Part shown: positions 18,225 through 27,577 of the stretch, piece after piece
Layout: each line of letters starts with the position of its first letter
Position numbering within the stretch: the first letter of the stretch is position 1
Source of the DNA: JAAFHZ01 sp964247085
GTDB lineage: Bacteria > Cyanobacteriota > Cyanobacteriia > Cyanobacteriales > Chamaesiphonaceae
Assembly (NCBI GenBank): GCA_964247085.1
Contig: CAXTSX010000009.1
Location: 29,186 to 93,185, forward strand
DNA length: 64,000 nt
Direction: 5' to 3'
Position numbers and translations under genes: made by a program
Notes under the pieces: model-generated
What the model was told of the DNA's origin: nothing
Database searches by the model: none
What the model saw: only the letters and a program-made list of their open reading frames with translations

Positions 18225-19427
18225 ATGCCATCACCATCTGCCGATGATCAAGCCCCAGTAACTGGCGGGGCTACTGGTCAAGAACCACAGTCGCGCACGG
18301 GTAAGTTTTTGCAAGGCATTTTTAAACGGACTGAGCCGAATGCTGCCGATCGATCTACCGATAAACCTGCTTGGGAACAGTCAACGCAGGAGTTAATTCA
18401 GGTAATGTCGGAGCGGAGTGACTGGGATGATGAGGAAGAAAGCAATTGGGATGATGATGATTTGCTGGAAGATCTGATGCCCAAGGTGCCTCCGGCGGTG
18501 ACGGCGGAAACAACGGAAACAATTGCCACCACCCCAGTCATCCCCATAGGGGTGGTAGAATCACCAACCGTAATTCGCGAACCATCTGCCCCACTTGACC
18601 CCATAATTAGTGCTCCGCCACCCCCACCGTCAGCTTTTTTAACACCGCCCCCAGCACCACCGACAGTGGTAGAAACATCCACTCCACTGGAACTGGAACG
18701 GGACAATCCCACTATTAGTGTGAATATTCCCCGTCCCAAAAACATTAAATACAAAACCAAAGATCCGCAGGACAATGCAACCAAAAAACCGGCAGCAACA
18801 TCGGCGGCGAATAAAATTGATCAAACGGAGCCAATCGAATTCAATGTTAAGCGACCGACGACCATTAAATATAAATCGAAGCCAGTAGAGCAGCCCAGTT
18901 GGATGAGCAAAATCCTGGCTCCTGGTCGCGATCTATGGCAAAAAGTCGGTGATTGGGGAGATGTGATTCCGACTCAGCTCACCGAGAATCCGAAAAAAAT
19001 CCTAGGTATCTTGGCGGCAGTTTTGTTATCGATCGCCACTTCTTGGGTGGTGGTGAACTTTTGGCCGAGTCAGTCCCAAGAAGCAGCTCAGCCACCTGCT
19101 ATTACTAGTGCAGCGACTACTCCAATTAGTCCCGAAGAGGCTCTGATCACCGCCGTTCGATCGCAGTTCAGTACTTTAGCTAGTCAGTACCCGGCTGGTT
19201 TAATTAGTAATTTGGAGCTAGACAATGAGCGGCAGTTGGCGATCGTCACTGTAGGAAATCTGTGGGCTAGTCTGACTGGTGAACAACAACAGCAAGTTGC
19301 TCAGAGTTTGTGGCAGCAAGCGCGGGTCTATCAAATGGCGAAAGTAGAAATGCGATCGAGTGCTGGCAATCTATTAGCGCGTAGCCCAGTGGTTGGTTCA
19401 GACATGGTGATCGTGTCTAACTGGTAA
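18225..19427 (+). CDS. proline-rich single-span membrane protein
   Basis: Unrecognised protein of 400 residues. It has a polar, acidic N-terminal half with proline runs (APPPPPSAF, TPPPAPPTVV), then two near-copies of a short motif (RPKNIKYKTK near 170-180 and RPTTIKYKSK near 208-218). One membrane helix (ILGILAAVLLSIATSWVVVNF, about residues 260-280) precedes a compact C-terminal domain of about 100 residues that is probably extracytoplasmic. The ATG at 18225 is preferred to an upstream TTG. It lies 92 bp after the DnaJ gene in the same direction. The layout resembles a scaffold or TonB-like linker, but the function is unknown. Confidence 0.7.
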   Translation: MPSPSADDQAPVTGGATGQEPQSRTGKFLQGIFKRTEPNAADRSTDKPAWEQSTQELIQVMSERSDWDDEEESNWDDDDLLEDLMPKVPPAVTAETTETIATTPVIPIGVVESPTVIREPSAPLDPIISAPPPPPSAFLTPPPAPPTVVETSTPLELERDNPTISVNIPRPKNIKYKTKDPQDNATKKPAATSAANKIDQTEPIEFNVKRPTTIKYKSKPVEQPSWMSKILAPGRDLWQKVGDWGDVIPTQLTENPKKILGILAAVLLSIATSWVVVNFWPSQSQEAAQPPAITSAATTPISPEEALITAVRSQFSTLASQYPAGLISNLELDNERQLAIVTVGNLWASLTGEQQQQVAQSLWQQARVYQMAKVEMRSSAGNLLARSPVVGSDMVIVSNW

Positions 19428-19499
19428 TTTGAACATCAAAAAATATCGCTTTGTTGGTCACGAAATCTATGCGCTGAGCCGCCCCGAAATCAATAACTA

Positions 19500-20852
19500 T
19501 TAGTGGTTTAAATCATTTGAGGTGGTGGCGTGGAAGTGTAAATGACTATGGGGATTCTGACTCACTGCCGACTTATGGCGATGATGATGGTGTTCGTTAT
19601 GCAAGTGGTTATGCTCATGCCACAGTCCAGTATCGACATTAGTTAACAGGTGAGGCTGAAGAGTAACATACACCACAACTAACAAGACCAAACCTATGAC
19701 ACTACTGTAGAAAAAATTATGAGCAGGGAAATGGCTGCCGATCCATCCGGCCATGGGATAAGCAAACGCCCACCACAGATGACTCCAGGCAAAATGAGCG
19801 CCGTAGACTCGACCTTGCACCTCAACAGCCACCCGATCGGCAATCAAAGTTTGAGTCGGCACGTTTACCATTGTTTGGCCAACACCAGCGATCGCCCACA
19901 GCAGTAATAGACCATCCAAATTCGCTAAATTCGCAGGCAACAAAGCCAGGGTTACTAAAACAGCTCCGCCACTGATCAACAAAACAGGGCTGATTTTCCG
20001 GGGAAGATTTCCCAAGCCGATCGATGCCAACGTGGCTCCCATCCCAAATGCCGCCATCACCCAACCATATTCAACCTTGCCCAAATACAGCATCCCTTGG
20101 ACATAGCCGATCGTATTCACCAAAATTTCGGCCCCAGCGATCGAGACTACTAGTTGCAGGGCTAGTGCATAGCGAATCAGCGGATCGGCAAATAAACAAG
20201 TCGTTCCAGCACGAATATCGGCAATGGTTTTATCAATTGTTTTGGTTGTGGCCTGTTTCTGGGGCACGATCAATTGTCCGGGCAAAGTCACAATTAGTAG
20301 CGTCGCAACTAAAAAGGTCAGTCCATCCAAGAAAAAGACCTCTCTGGTGCCGACAAAAGCCGCGATACTGCCCGCTAAACCAGGTCCTAAAACACCAAGG
20401 AGCTGGGAAGTGGCGCTGGAGAGTGCGATCGATCTTCCCCGTTCCGCCTCGGTGGTAACTAATGGAATAGTGGCCGTGTAGGTGGGAGCGAAAAATGCAT
20501 AAAACACATTGAGGGATAACACGATCGCATAGATTTGCCAGATCTGAGTGACGAAGGGCAATAAGCAAACAATTCCCATGCGGGCCAAGTGTGTCGTCAC
20601 CATCAAGTACTTGCGATCGATCCGATCGGCTATCACACCGGCAATGGGAGACAGCACCACAAAAGCTAGTACCCGCAGCGTGAGCGCCCCAGCTAAAACC
20701 GTTCCGGCCTGTTCTCCAGCCAGCTCAAAGGCCAATAATGCCAATCCCAGCCAAGTGAGTGCATCTCCCACCAGATTAATAGTCTGGGCTAAATACAGTC
20801 TGGCAAAGATGGGATTTTCTAAGCCTTGCAGCCACCCTGGATGCTGTTTCAT
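19500..20852 (-). CDS. MFS transporter with histidine-rich C-terminus
   Basis: Major facilitator of 450 residues with about 12 membrane helices, of the EntS-like MFS_3 group: YLAQTINLVGDALTWLGLAL at the start and GVIADRIDRKYLM as loop 2-3 signature. The last 45 residues contain some fifteen histidines in clusters (EHNHLHNEHHHHRHK, HSHLHFH). This tail is cytosolic by topology and may bind a transition metal, suggesting a metal or metallophore exporter; this is inference. No metal regulator is adjacent. Confidence 0.85.
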   Translation of the reverse strand: MKQHPGWLQGLENPIFARLYLAQTINLVGDALTWLGLALLAFELAGEQAGTVLAGALTLRVLAFVVLSPIAGVIADRIDRKYLMVTTHLARMGIVCLLPFVTQIWQIYAIVLSLNVFYAFFAPTYTATIPLVTTEAERGRSIALSSATSQLLGVLGPGLAGSIAAFVGTREVFFLDGLTFLVATLLIVTLPGQLIVPQKQATTKTIDKTIADIRAGTTCLFADPLIRYALALQLVVSIAGAEILVNTIGYVQGMLYLGKVEYGWVMAAFGMGATLASIGLGNLPRKISPVLLISGGAVLVTLALLPANLANLDGLLLLWAIAGVGQTMVNVPTQTLIADRVAVEVQGRVYGAHFAWSHLWWAFAYPMAGWIGSHFPAHNFFYSSVIGLVLLVVVYVTLQPHLLTNVDTGLWHEHNHLHNEHHHHRHKSAVSQNPHSHLHFHATTSNDLNH

Positions 20853-20905
20853 TTTTCAAGTAAAAAAGCTTTCACTTCTAGGATAGAGCGTATTAGGCAA
20901 CTAAA

Positions 20906-21370
20906 TTAATCTAGATTCTTGCTCATCAAAGCATTCGACAAAGCCACTCCCCGAATCACCGGACAGCACTGTTCGATAATTAAAAATCCAAAGCTTGTAA
21001 AAAATGGCTGCGCTGTAAGACTGACATGGGAAGTGAGCATGGTAACGCCTTGAGCGGTGGCAGATTGATGAATGTGGTTCATCAGCAGGGAGCCAACTCC
21101 TTGTCTGGCAACAGCACCAGCCACAAAGAAGTGATCAATGTAACCACTAGATTGCACATCGGCATAAGCCACGATCTTCCCGGCGATTTCTACTACAAAT
21201 GGTTTGATCTCGCGCATTTTATTAATCCATTGTTCTCGATCGATCTCCGCTGGTGCCCAGGCATTAATTTGCTCTGGGGTGTAATCTTGACTGGCAATCT
21301 CATGAATGGCTGAGAAAAAGACCTGGTAAAGTGCTAGTTCATCACCAATGCGAAATTCTCGAATGATCAT
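20906..21370 (-). CDS. GNAT-family N-acetyltransferase
   Basis: A 154-residue acetyltransferase. MIIREFRIGDELALYQVF is the usual beta1-alpha1 opening and YIDHFFVAGAVARQGVGSLLMNHI carries the acetyl-CoA loop. The phrase INAWAP in the N-terminal half resembles YafP-type acetyltransferases. It diverges from the Uma2 gene with very little space between starts, so the two promoters must overlap. Confidence 0.88.
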   Translation of the reverse strand: MIIREFRIGDELALYQVFFSAIHEIASQDYTPEQINAWAPAEIDREQWINKMREIKPFVVEIAGKIVAYADVQSSGYIDHFFVAGAVARQGVGSLLMNHIHQSATAQGVTMLTSHVSLTAQPFFTSFGFLIIEQCCPVIRGVALSNALMSKNLD

Positions 21371-21410
21371 AAAAAACTGAGCTAAAATGAGATGGACTCG
21401 CAGGAGAATG

Positions 21411-21968
21411 ATGCTGATGAGCGTAACTATTGCTAAGTGGACAATCGACCAGTATCACCAATTAGTTGCTACTGGTATTTTAGACGATCGACGGGTGGAA
21501 CTATTAGCAGGAGATATTATCGAGATGCCCCCAGAAGGAATGCCCCATGCCTTTTACTGTGATAGAACGGTGGAATATTTAAGGGCACTACTCAAAACTA
21601 GAGCGAAAGTACGAGAAGCTCACCCCATTACTCTCTCCAATAATTCTGAACCGGAACCAGACGTGGCGATCGTGCGGCTGCCAGATACCCAATATCTTAC
21701 TCATCATCCCTATCCCGCAGATATTTTTTGGTTGATTGAATATGCAGATAGTACGCTAGCCAAAGATCTTAATACCAAACAGAGCATTTACGCTCAAGCG
21801 GGAATTCTAGAATATTGGGTCGTCAATCTGACGGCATCAGAGTTAATTGTGTTTAGAGATGTTGGTCATGATGGCTATGCAACAGAGACTAAGTTGAATT
21901 CTGGATCGATCGCCCCGTTATCTTTTCCAGATGTGGCAGTCGAAGTCCAGCGGTTGTTTAGCATTTAA
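21411..21968 (+). CDS. Uma2-family (DUF820) restriction-endonuclease-fold protein
   Basis: Member of the large cyanobacterial Uma2 family with the PD-(D/E)XK nuclease fold; biological role unknown. WTIDQYHQLVATGILDDRRVELLAGDIIEM, EPDVAIVR, and IFWLIEYADSTLAKDLNTK followed by YAQAGILEYWVVNL are hallmarks that contain the acidic and Lys catalytic positions. An AGGAG site at 21402-21406 favours an ATG at 21411 or 21417 over the first in-frame ATG at 21387. Length (about 186) is normal. Confidence 0.88.
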   Translation: MLMSVTIAKWTIDQYHQLVATGILDDRRVELLAGDIIEMPPEGMPHAFYCDRTVEYLRALLKTRAKVREAHPITLSNNSEPEPDVAIVRLPDTQYLTHHPYPADIFWLIEYADSTLAKDLNTKQSIYAQAGILEYWVVNLTASELIVFRDVGHDGYATETKLNSGSIAPLSFPDVAVEVQRLFSI

Positions 21969-22003
21969 GATAAAGTGAGGCGATCAAAATTTTACGAGTA
22001 ACT

Positions 22004-22375
22004 ATGAATAATAAAGACAAACTCCTGTGTGCTATCTACGCCTTGATTGCCCTAGTAGCATTGCCAGCTACTTGGATCAACAATCTTGCTTTCATAACCC
22101 AGGCTAACCATTCTTCTATAGCCGACTTTTTTGGGGCCGCCTATGTGAATGCAGCAGCAGCCTCGCTCTCCAACGATCTATTTTTGTTAGCTCTGGCTAC
22201 CTGCATTTTTATGGTAGTTGAAGGTCGGCGAGTCGGAGTTCGGTATGTATGGCTGTACATTTTACTATCAGCTTTAATTGCAATTAGCGTGACTTTTCCG
22301 TTGTTTCTGCTGGCTAGACAAATCAAGATTTCCCAAGAGCCACCACAAAACAATCATGTTCAGACAGTTAGCTAA
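22004..22375 (+). CDS. DUF2834 membrane protein
   Basis: A 123-residue protein with three hydrophobic helices (about 7-25, 50-72, 82-103). The central VEGRRVGVRYVWLYILL segment resembles the DUF2834 family of terpene cyclase/carotenoid-associated-like small membrane proteins. It follows the Uma2 gene by 35 bp. Function unknown. Confidence 0.7.
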   Translation: MNNKDKLLCAIYALIALVALPATWINNLAFITQANHSSIADFFGAAYVNAAAASLSNDLFLLALATCIFMVVEGRRVGVRYVWLYILLSALIAISVTFPLFLLARQIKISQEPPQNNHVQTVS

Positions 22376-22402
22376 ATCGCTAAAGTTACCCAATTAGCGG
22401 TT

Positions 22403-23029
22403 CTAAAATAGCGGATAATTGTGGAATAAATAGGGTTCCAGATCTGTCTGGGCTTGTTCTTCTAAGAGTCCGATCGATACCTCTATTCCACCATCTCGCA
22501 AAATCTGAATTCCAGTGCCAGCGTTGCGCGGATCAGGATCGAGCATTGCCACAAAGATTTGTTTGATGCCGATGGCAACAAGAGCCTGGGCACAAGAGGG
22601 CGTTCTGCCATGAAATGAGCAAGGTTCTAAAGTGACGTAGGCTGCGATCGATGAAAGGTCGCCAGAAATCCGAGACAAAGCCATTGCCTCGGCGTGCTGC
22701 TGGCCAGGGGGCTGAGTGTGACCGAGTGCGACAATCTTTCTATCTTGGACTAGGACGCAGCCAACAGATTGATGAGCCGCCCGAGGCGGGATTTCGATGC
22801 CTTGCTGTATTCCCAGCACAAATTCATGGCCGTCTAGTTCCATGATGGCTTCTCCTTGCAAAATATAAAAGAACTGACGCGAAACGCTATGGAAATGACG
22901 TTGTTCTTTTTGTCCTGGTGGAACACACTCTTCAATGATGCTGAAATTATCATGCTGTAGAAGATGCCAGCCGCTACAACCTTCTCCCCACAAATAATGT
23001 TCAGCCGTCGATGTATTAATTACAGTCAT
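22403..23029 (-). CDS. chimera of a cupin and the RibD deaminase domain
   Basis: A 208-residue protein in two parts. The first 85 residues form a cupin (EHYLWGEGCSGWHLL, then RHFHSVSRQFFYILQGEA and IEIPPRAAHQ with metal-binding histidines). From the following SVGCVLVQDRKIV onward it matches the deaminase domain of RibD: zinc motif HAEAMAL, then PCSFHGRTPSC. The reductase domain of RibD is missing and so is the usual N-terminal helix of the deaminase. The junction removes the last strands of the cupin, which looks like a deletion fusing two genes. Both metal sites survive, so activity is possible. Start at ATG 23029 by cupin alignment; an in-frame ATG at 23074 also exists. Confidence 0.8.
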   Translation of the reverse strand: MTVINTSTAEHYLWGEGCSGWHLLQHDNFSIIEECVPPGQKEQRHFHSVSRQFFYILQGEAIMELDGHEFVLGIQQGIEIPPRAAHQSVGCVLVQDRKIVALGHTQPPGQQHAEAMALSRISGDLSSIAAYVTLEPCSFHGRTPSCAQALVAIGIKQIFVAMLDPDPRNAGTGIQILRDGGIEVSIGLLEEQAQTDLEPYLFHNYPLF

Positions 23030-23118
23030 AGTAGTTCGACTCAAAATATTGTCTACTATTTTAATGTTAACCAACTTAGGGAATCACTTCGGATGAAAAT
23101 GTTAATCTACAAAACCAT

Positions 23119-23526
23119 CTAGATAAATAGACTAGGAGACACCTGAAACATTACACCGAGTTTTTTGGCTTGTAATTTACTAATTGCTCGTTTACCATTC
23201 ACTACTTCGGATACGACTCCACTAGAGCCGATCACTCCAACTAGATCAGATTGTTTTCTGCCACTAGCTTGAAGGAGGTATTGCAATATTTCGGCTGGAG
23301 ATTGTGTTCTCCAATCATCCATTGGACAGATTTTGAATTCGTAGTCTTTGACTAACATTATCGCCAAGTCATATAGTGCCAATTCCTCTGGAGTACGCTC
23401 TTTCTTGAATACAAAATGTTCAACCACAGCTAATGCTTGTTGATACTCTTCTTTATTCTCAATGATTTTAGGCTGATATTTGGTCAGAAGGCCAACGTAT
23501 TGCTCTCGGTCAAAAATAAGGGTCAT
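23119..23526 (-). CDS. higA: HigA-type antitoxin, orphan
   Basis: Antitoxin of 135 residues. The N-terminal helical part (EEYQQALAVVEHFV, TPEELALYDLAIMLVKDYE) and the C-terminal XRE helix-turn-helix (LLQASGRKQSDLVGVIGSSGVVSEVVNGKR) are typical of HigA proteins of the HigBA family with long antitoxins. The ATG at 23526 overlaps the end of the toxin frame as in intact operons; ATG 23556 is an alternative. The toxin gene upstream is reduced to its 3' end, so the antitoxin is an orphan and may act in trans or as a simple repressor. Confidence 0.85.
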   Translation of the reverse strand: MTLIFDREQYVGLLTKYQPKIIENKEEYQQALAVVEHFVFKKERTPEELALYDLAIMLVKDYEFKICPMDDWRTQSPAEILQYLLQASGRKQSDLVGVIGSSGVVSEVVNGKRAISKLQAKKLGVMFQVSPSLFI

Positions 23527-23656
23527 TTTTCCACTTGTCCTTACTATAGTCAGCATGAGTTAGAAAATATTTGTAATAAACTACCTGACGCTCATAGTCT
23601 ATTCCTACGATTAACCGGTAGCTATTCCCTTTGATATTGAAAACTGTAAAACTGTT
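23510..23656 (-). pseudogene. higB: 3' remnant of higB toxin
   Basis: Directly after the recF stop codon and in the same frame, about 46 codons read FTVFNIKGNSYRLIVGIDY and then FLTHADYSKDKW before a TGA at 23510. This is the C-terminal half of a HigB/RelE-type mRNA interferase. The N-terminal half (about 50-60 residues) and any start codon are gone, with recF abutting the breakpoint. The end overlaps the higA start by 17 bp, as expected of an original higBA operon. Confidence 0.8.
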
Positions 23657-24766
23657 TTATTCCACAATCCGCCCCCCTTCCACTCGTAAAATCTGCGCCG
23701 CATCCAACCACTTGGCATCAAAAGCCCCCAAATGCGTCGTTGTCACAATCGTCTGAAACCTGTCCGCAATCACCGATAATAATTGATTCTGGCGATGCAA
23801 ATCCAACTCCGCCAACACATCATCCAACAACAACAGCGGTGACTCCTGCACAATTTGTTCAATCAACTCCAACTCCGCCAACTTCAGCGCCAACACCAAC
23901 GTCCGCTGCTGACCCTGGGAACCATAAGCCTTCGCTGGCGTACCATCGATCGATAGCTGCAAATCATCCCGATGCGGCCCAATCAGTGTAGTTCCCAAAC
24001 TCACTTCTGCCACCTGCCGCTGCTGCAAGCGCTCCTGAAAAGTCTGATAAATACTCTCCACACTATTGTCCCCCACCGCCACACTGGGTAAGTAATCGAT
24101 CGATAGTTGCTCCCGTTCTTGACTAATTAAGCCATGCCAATGTCGTGCGATCGGCACCAATCTCTCCAGAATCCGGGCGCGCCGTCGCATTACTTTAGTT
24201 CCGGCGTTGATCAATTGCTGATTCCATAGTTCTAATTCGGTGCTAGATATCGATCGATCTTCCCCTTGCTTTAACAATGCATTTCTTTGTTTCAATACCT
24301 GTTGGTAGCTCTGCAAAATATGTCCGTAGACTGGCTCAATTTGCAGTAACAAACCATCAATCCAATGTCGCCGTCGTTCCGGTGCCCCGCGTACCAAATC
24401 CAAATCTAAACAGGAAAATTCCACCGCATTAAAATTTCCTAAGAAATCCATCTGCCGCCGCAGCTTTTCTTGATTCACTTCTGCGGTTCGTCGCCCTTGG
24501 GCGCGGAGAGTGAGGCTGATATCTACCGTGCCATGCAACCGATCAATCTGTCCTTGAATCCGTCCTTCTACCGCACCAGTAGCCACCAAATCGCGATCCT
24601 TGCTCACCCGGTGACTCTTTAGAGTAGCTAACAGCTCCACTGCTTCTAGCAGATTAGATTTACCTTGAGCATTCTCGCCCAAGATAATTGTCTTGGGCGC
24701 GGTGAACTCGATCAACTGATCTTGGTAGTTACGAAAATGGCGGAGCTGGAGCTTTTTAAGAAACAC
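23657..24766 (-). CDS. recF: DNA replication and repair protein RecF
   Basis: SMC-like ATPase that loads RecA at gaps with RecO and RecR; 369 residues. Walker A GENAQGKS is at 30-37, the opening LKKLQLRHFRNYQD is standard, the ABC signature region is GSQGQQRTLVLALKLAE, and Walker B/D-loop is LLLLDDVLAELD. The gene begins 4 bp after the end of the P-type ATPase gene on the same strand, so both are likely in one transcript. Confidence 0.96.
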   Translation of the reverse strand: MFLKKLQLRHFRNYQDQLIEFTAPKTIILGENAQGKSNLLEAVELLATLKSHRVSKDRDLVATGAVEGRIQGQIDRLHGTVDISLTLRAQGRRTAEVNQEKLRRQMDFLGNFNAVEFSCLDLDLVRGAPERRRHWIDGLLLQIEPVYGHILQSYQQVLKQRNALLKQGEDRSISSTELELWNQQLINAGTKVMRRRARILERLVPIARHWHGLISQEREQLSIDYLPSVAVGDNSVESIYQTFQERLQQRQVAEVSLGTTLIGPHRDDLQLSIDGTPAKAYGSQGQQRTLVLALKLAELELIEQIVQESPLLLLDDVLAELDLHRQNQLLSVIADRFQTIVTTTHLGAFDAKWLDAAQILRVEGGRIVE

Positions 24767-24769
24767 AGA

Positions 24770-27577
24770 TTACGACTTGCGGGAATACCAGCGGAGGAAA
24801 AGCTTTTCACCTTCAATCCAAACTAGCATTAACATACTAAACCCCACACAAATTCCGAGTTCCAGCATGTCTAAGGGGTGAGTGCCAAAGAAGCTCTGGA
24901 AGGGTGGAAAATAGACCAAAGCTAGTTGCAGCAAAGTCGTGACTGATACGGCCCAGAGCAAATAGGGATTAGTAAAGAAATTGATTTCGATTAAAAGTTG
25001 ACTGTTCGATCGAATAGCCAAAGCATGAGCCATCTGCGCCAAACAGAGTGTCGTAAAGACGACGGTTTTCCAGGTGTCGTGATCGCGGGGGTAACTTGGA
25101 GCAGTAGTGTAGTCGTACATAATCTTCATCATGAAAATCGTCAAGATCCCAAACACCAGACCAATTCGAATCATGTAAGAACCTAACCCCCGCGCAAAGA
25201 TACTTTCCTTGGGATGGAAAGGCGATCGATTCATCACATTGGGTTCAGGTGGTTCCACCGCCAAGGCCAAGGCGGGCAGGCCATCAGTTACCAAGTTCAT
25301 CCACAAAATTTGGAGTGGCGATAAGGGCACTCCACCCATGCCCAGCAGCGGAGCAGCCGCAATGGTCAGAACCTCGCCAATATTACTACCCAAAATGTAC
25401 TTAATGAAACGCCGAATGTTGGTATACACTACCCGTCCTTCTTCGGTAGCAGCAACGATCGAAGCAAAGTTGTCATCGAGCAGTATCATGTCGCTGGCTT
25501 CTTTACTAACATCCGTACCCGTAATACCCATCGCCACCCCAATATCAGCTTGCTTGAGCGCCGGAGCATCATTCACTCCATCACCAGTCATAGCCACCAG
25601 ATGGTGGCGGGTTTGCAGTGCTTTCACAATCCGCAGCTTGTGCTCAGGACTAACCCGCGCATAGACGTTAGTATCATCAACAATATCCTCTAAGTCCTCG
25701 GTGCTCATTTTGGCCAGTTCAGCGCCTGTGACTACGCGGCAGGATGGTTGGGCGATGCCTAAATCTACGGCGATCGCTTGCGCTGTTAATTGATGGTCAC
25801 CGGTAATCATGACAGTACGAATTCCGGCGGTCTTACATTTCGCCACCGCTTCTCGCACCTCTGGTCGGGGTGCGTCTAACATCCCCACTAAACCCAACCA
25901 GATCAGGTTCTGCTCGGCGCGATCGTCACCAGCCTGGGGCACCTGAACCAATTTTCGATGAGCCAAACCCAGCACCCGCAAGCCCTGGCCAGCCAGCTGA
26001 TTGTTTTGTTGCAGAATCTGTTGCCGTTGCTCGGCAGTCATCGGGGAGATTACGCTATCGATCGCTACCCCCTGGCAACGTTCTAAGATCATTTCTGGTG
26101 AGCCTTTAGTAAATAGCACATAGCCTTGATCTTGCTGACAGATCACGCTCATGCGCTTTCGATCGCTATCAAAGGGAATTTCGCCGACTCTGGGTAAAAT
26201 TTGCTGACTAGCCGCCTGACTAACACCAGCTTTTTCAGCTAAAACCACCAAGGCACCCTCAGTTGGGTCGCCAATAATTTGCCACTGGTTATCATTAAAT
26301 TGCAACAGAGCATCATTACAGAGCGTCGCCCCCCATAACAACCGAGTCACATCAGGGTAAGTAGCTGCGTCAGTCTTCGTCCCCGTAATCTGAAACTGAC
26401 CATTAGGCTGATAACCTTCACCAGTAATCGTTACATCGTGTTCTAGGGTAGCTACTTTTTGCACTACCATTTTATTTTGAGTGAGTGTTCCGGTTTTATC
26501 GGAACAAATTGTAGTCACACTCCCCAAGGTTTCCACTGCTGGCAAACGCCGAATTAGAGCTTGCCGCCGTACCATTCGTTGAGTGCCCAGCGCCAGCGTA
26601 ATAGTGATCACTGCTGGTAAGCTTTCTGGCACCACCGCCACAGCCATACTCAGCGAAACTTCGACTAACTCCCGAAACATCTTGATATCAAAGCTATTTT
26701 TCAACAAACTGGGGATCATACCGCCAATTACAACTAAGGCCACTAACACCAAAGAGCCTTTCACCAACACATTCCCTAACTGGGTAATCCTTTGTTGGAG
26801 GGGAGTTGGCTCGGTTTCTACCGACTGCAACAGCGCGGCAATTTTGCCCAGCTCGGTCTGCATTCCCGTTTTGGTAACTACGGCCTCGCCCCGCCCCACT
26901 AATACTTCGGTGCCTTGATAAACTAGGTTCAGCCGATCGCCTAAATCGACATCTGCTTCCAAATCTAGTCGGGCATTCTTGTCCACGGCGGTGGCTTCCC
27001 CCGTCAGAGCTGCTTCCCGGATTTGCAGATTAGCAGCTTCTAACAGCCGACCATCAGCGGCCAGCTTCACCCCGGCTTCAATTAAAATAATGTCCCCCGG
27101 TACCAACTGCCGTCCGTCAATTTCCGTCACTTGACCATCCCGTTTTACCCGCACCTGTGGTGAAGATAATTGCTTGAGAGCGGCTAAGGCTTCTTCAGCT
27201 TTGCTTTCCTGCAAATAACCCATAATACCGTTCAAAATTACCACCGACATAATGGCGATCGTATCCTTAAAGGGAAATCCCTTGAATTCTCCCGCATGCA
27301 TACTCCAAATATCCATCACCCCCGACACCACCGCCACGAAGATCAGCATGATCAGCATGATGTTGGTGAACTGATCGAGCAAAATTTGCCAGCGGCTCCG
27401 ACCAGCGGCGGCTACTAACTCATTGCTACCATACTGAACTAGTCTTTCTTCTACCTGATGACTATTTAATCCATTTTTGGCATCAACCTGAAGTTGAGCT
27501 AAAGACTGATCGATATTGAGCGTATGCCAAGCAGTATCATCGATATTAGCAAGACGGGGAGCCGGAGAACTGGTCAT
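24770..27577 (-). CDS. P2-type cation-transporting ATPase (Ca2+/PacL-like)
   Basis: Membrane pump of 935 residues that uses ATP to move cations, probably Ca2+ out of the cytosol. It has the cation-ATPase N-terminal domain (WHTLNIDQSLAQLQV), the actuator TGEA (192-195), the M4 motif VVPESLPAV (316-324), the phosphorylation site DKTGTLT with Asp360, the TGDGVNDAP hinge and six C-terminal helices including the M6 region NLVTDGLPALALAVEPPE. Residues NLVTDGLPA agree with Ca2+ (SERCA/PMCA-like) rather than heavy-metal pumps. It precedes recF by 3 bp. Confidence 0.92.
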   Translation of the reverse strand: MTSSPAPRLANIDDTAWHTLNIDQSLAQLQVDAKNGLNSHQVEERLVQYGSNELVAAAGRSRWQILLDQFTNIMLIMLIFVAVVSGVMDIWSMHAGEFKGFPFKDTIAIMSVVILNGIMGYLQESKAEEALAALKQLSSPQVRVKRDGQVTEIDGRQLVPGDIILIEAGVKLAADGRLLEAANLQIREAALTGEATAVDKNARLDLEADVDLGDRLNLVYQGTEVLVGRGEAVVTKTGMQTELGKIAALLQSVETEPTPLQQRITQLGNVLVKGSLVLVALVVIGGMIPSLLKNSFDIKMFRELVEVSLSMAVAVVPESLPAVITITLALGTQRMVRRQALIRRLPAVETLGSVTTICSDKTGTLTQNKMVVQKVATLEHDVTITGEGYQPNGQFQITGTKTDAATYPDVTRLLWGATLCNDALLQFNDNQWQIIGDPTEGALVVLAEKAGVSQAASQQILPRVGEIPFDSDRKRMSVICQQDQGYVLFTKGSPEMILERCQGVAIDSVISPMTAEQRQQILQQNNQLAGQGLRVLGLAHRKLVQVPQAGDDRAEQNLIWLGLVGMLDAPRPEVREAVAKCKTAGIRTVMITGDHQLTAQAIAVDLGIAQPSCRVVTGAELAKMSTEDLEDIVDDTNVYARVSPEHKLRIVKALQTRHHLVAMTGDGVNDAPALKQADIGVAMGITGTDVSKEASDMILLDDNFASIVAATEEGRVVYTNIRRFIKYILGSNIGEVLTIAAAPLLGMGGVPLSPLQILWMNLVTDGLPALALAVEPPEPNVMNRSPFHPKESIFARGLGSYMIRIGLVFGILTIFMMKIMYDYTTAPSYPRDHDTWKTVVFTTLCLAQMAHALAIRSNSQLLIEINFFTNPYLLWAVSVTTLLQLALVYFPPFQSFFGTHPLDMLELGICVGFSMLMLVWIEGEKLFLRWYSRKS

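Noticed and set aside
19429..19503. 24-codon frame from TTG (NIKKYRFVGHEIYALSRPEI) between the proline-rich protein gene and the MFS gene
   Set aside because: Protein-like composition but too short, only a TTG start, and no ribosome site; could be a remnant, but I cannot support it.
20024..20458. Plus-strand frame of 144 codons inside the MFS gene
   Set aside because: Antisense of membrane-helix codons; product rich in Pro/Ser/Arg without motifs.
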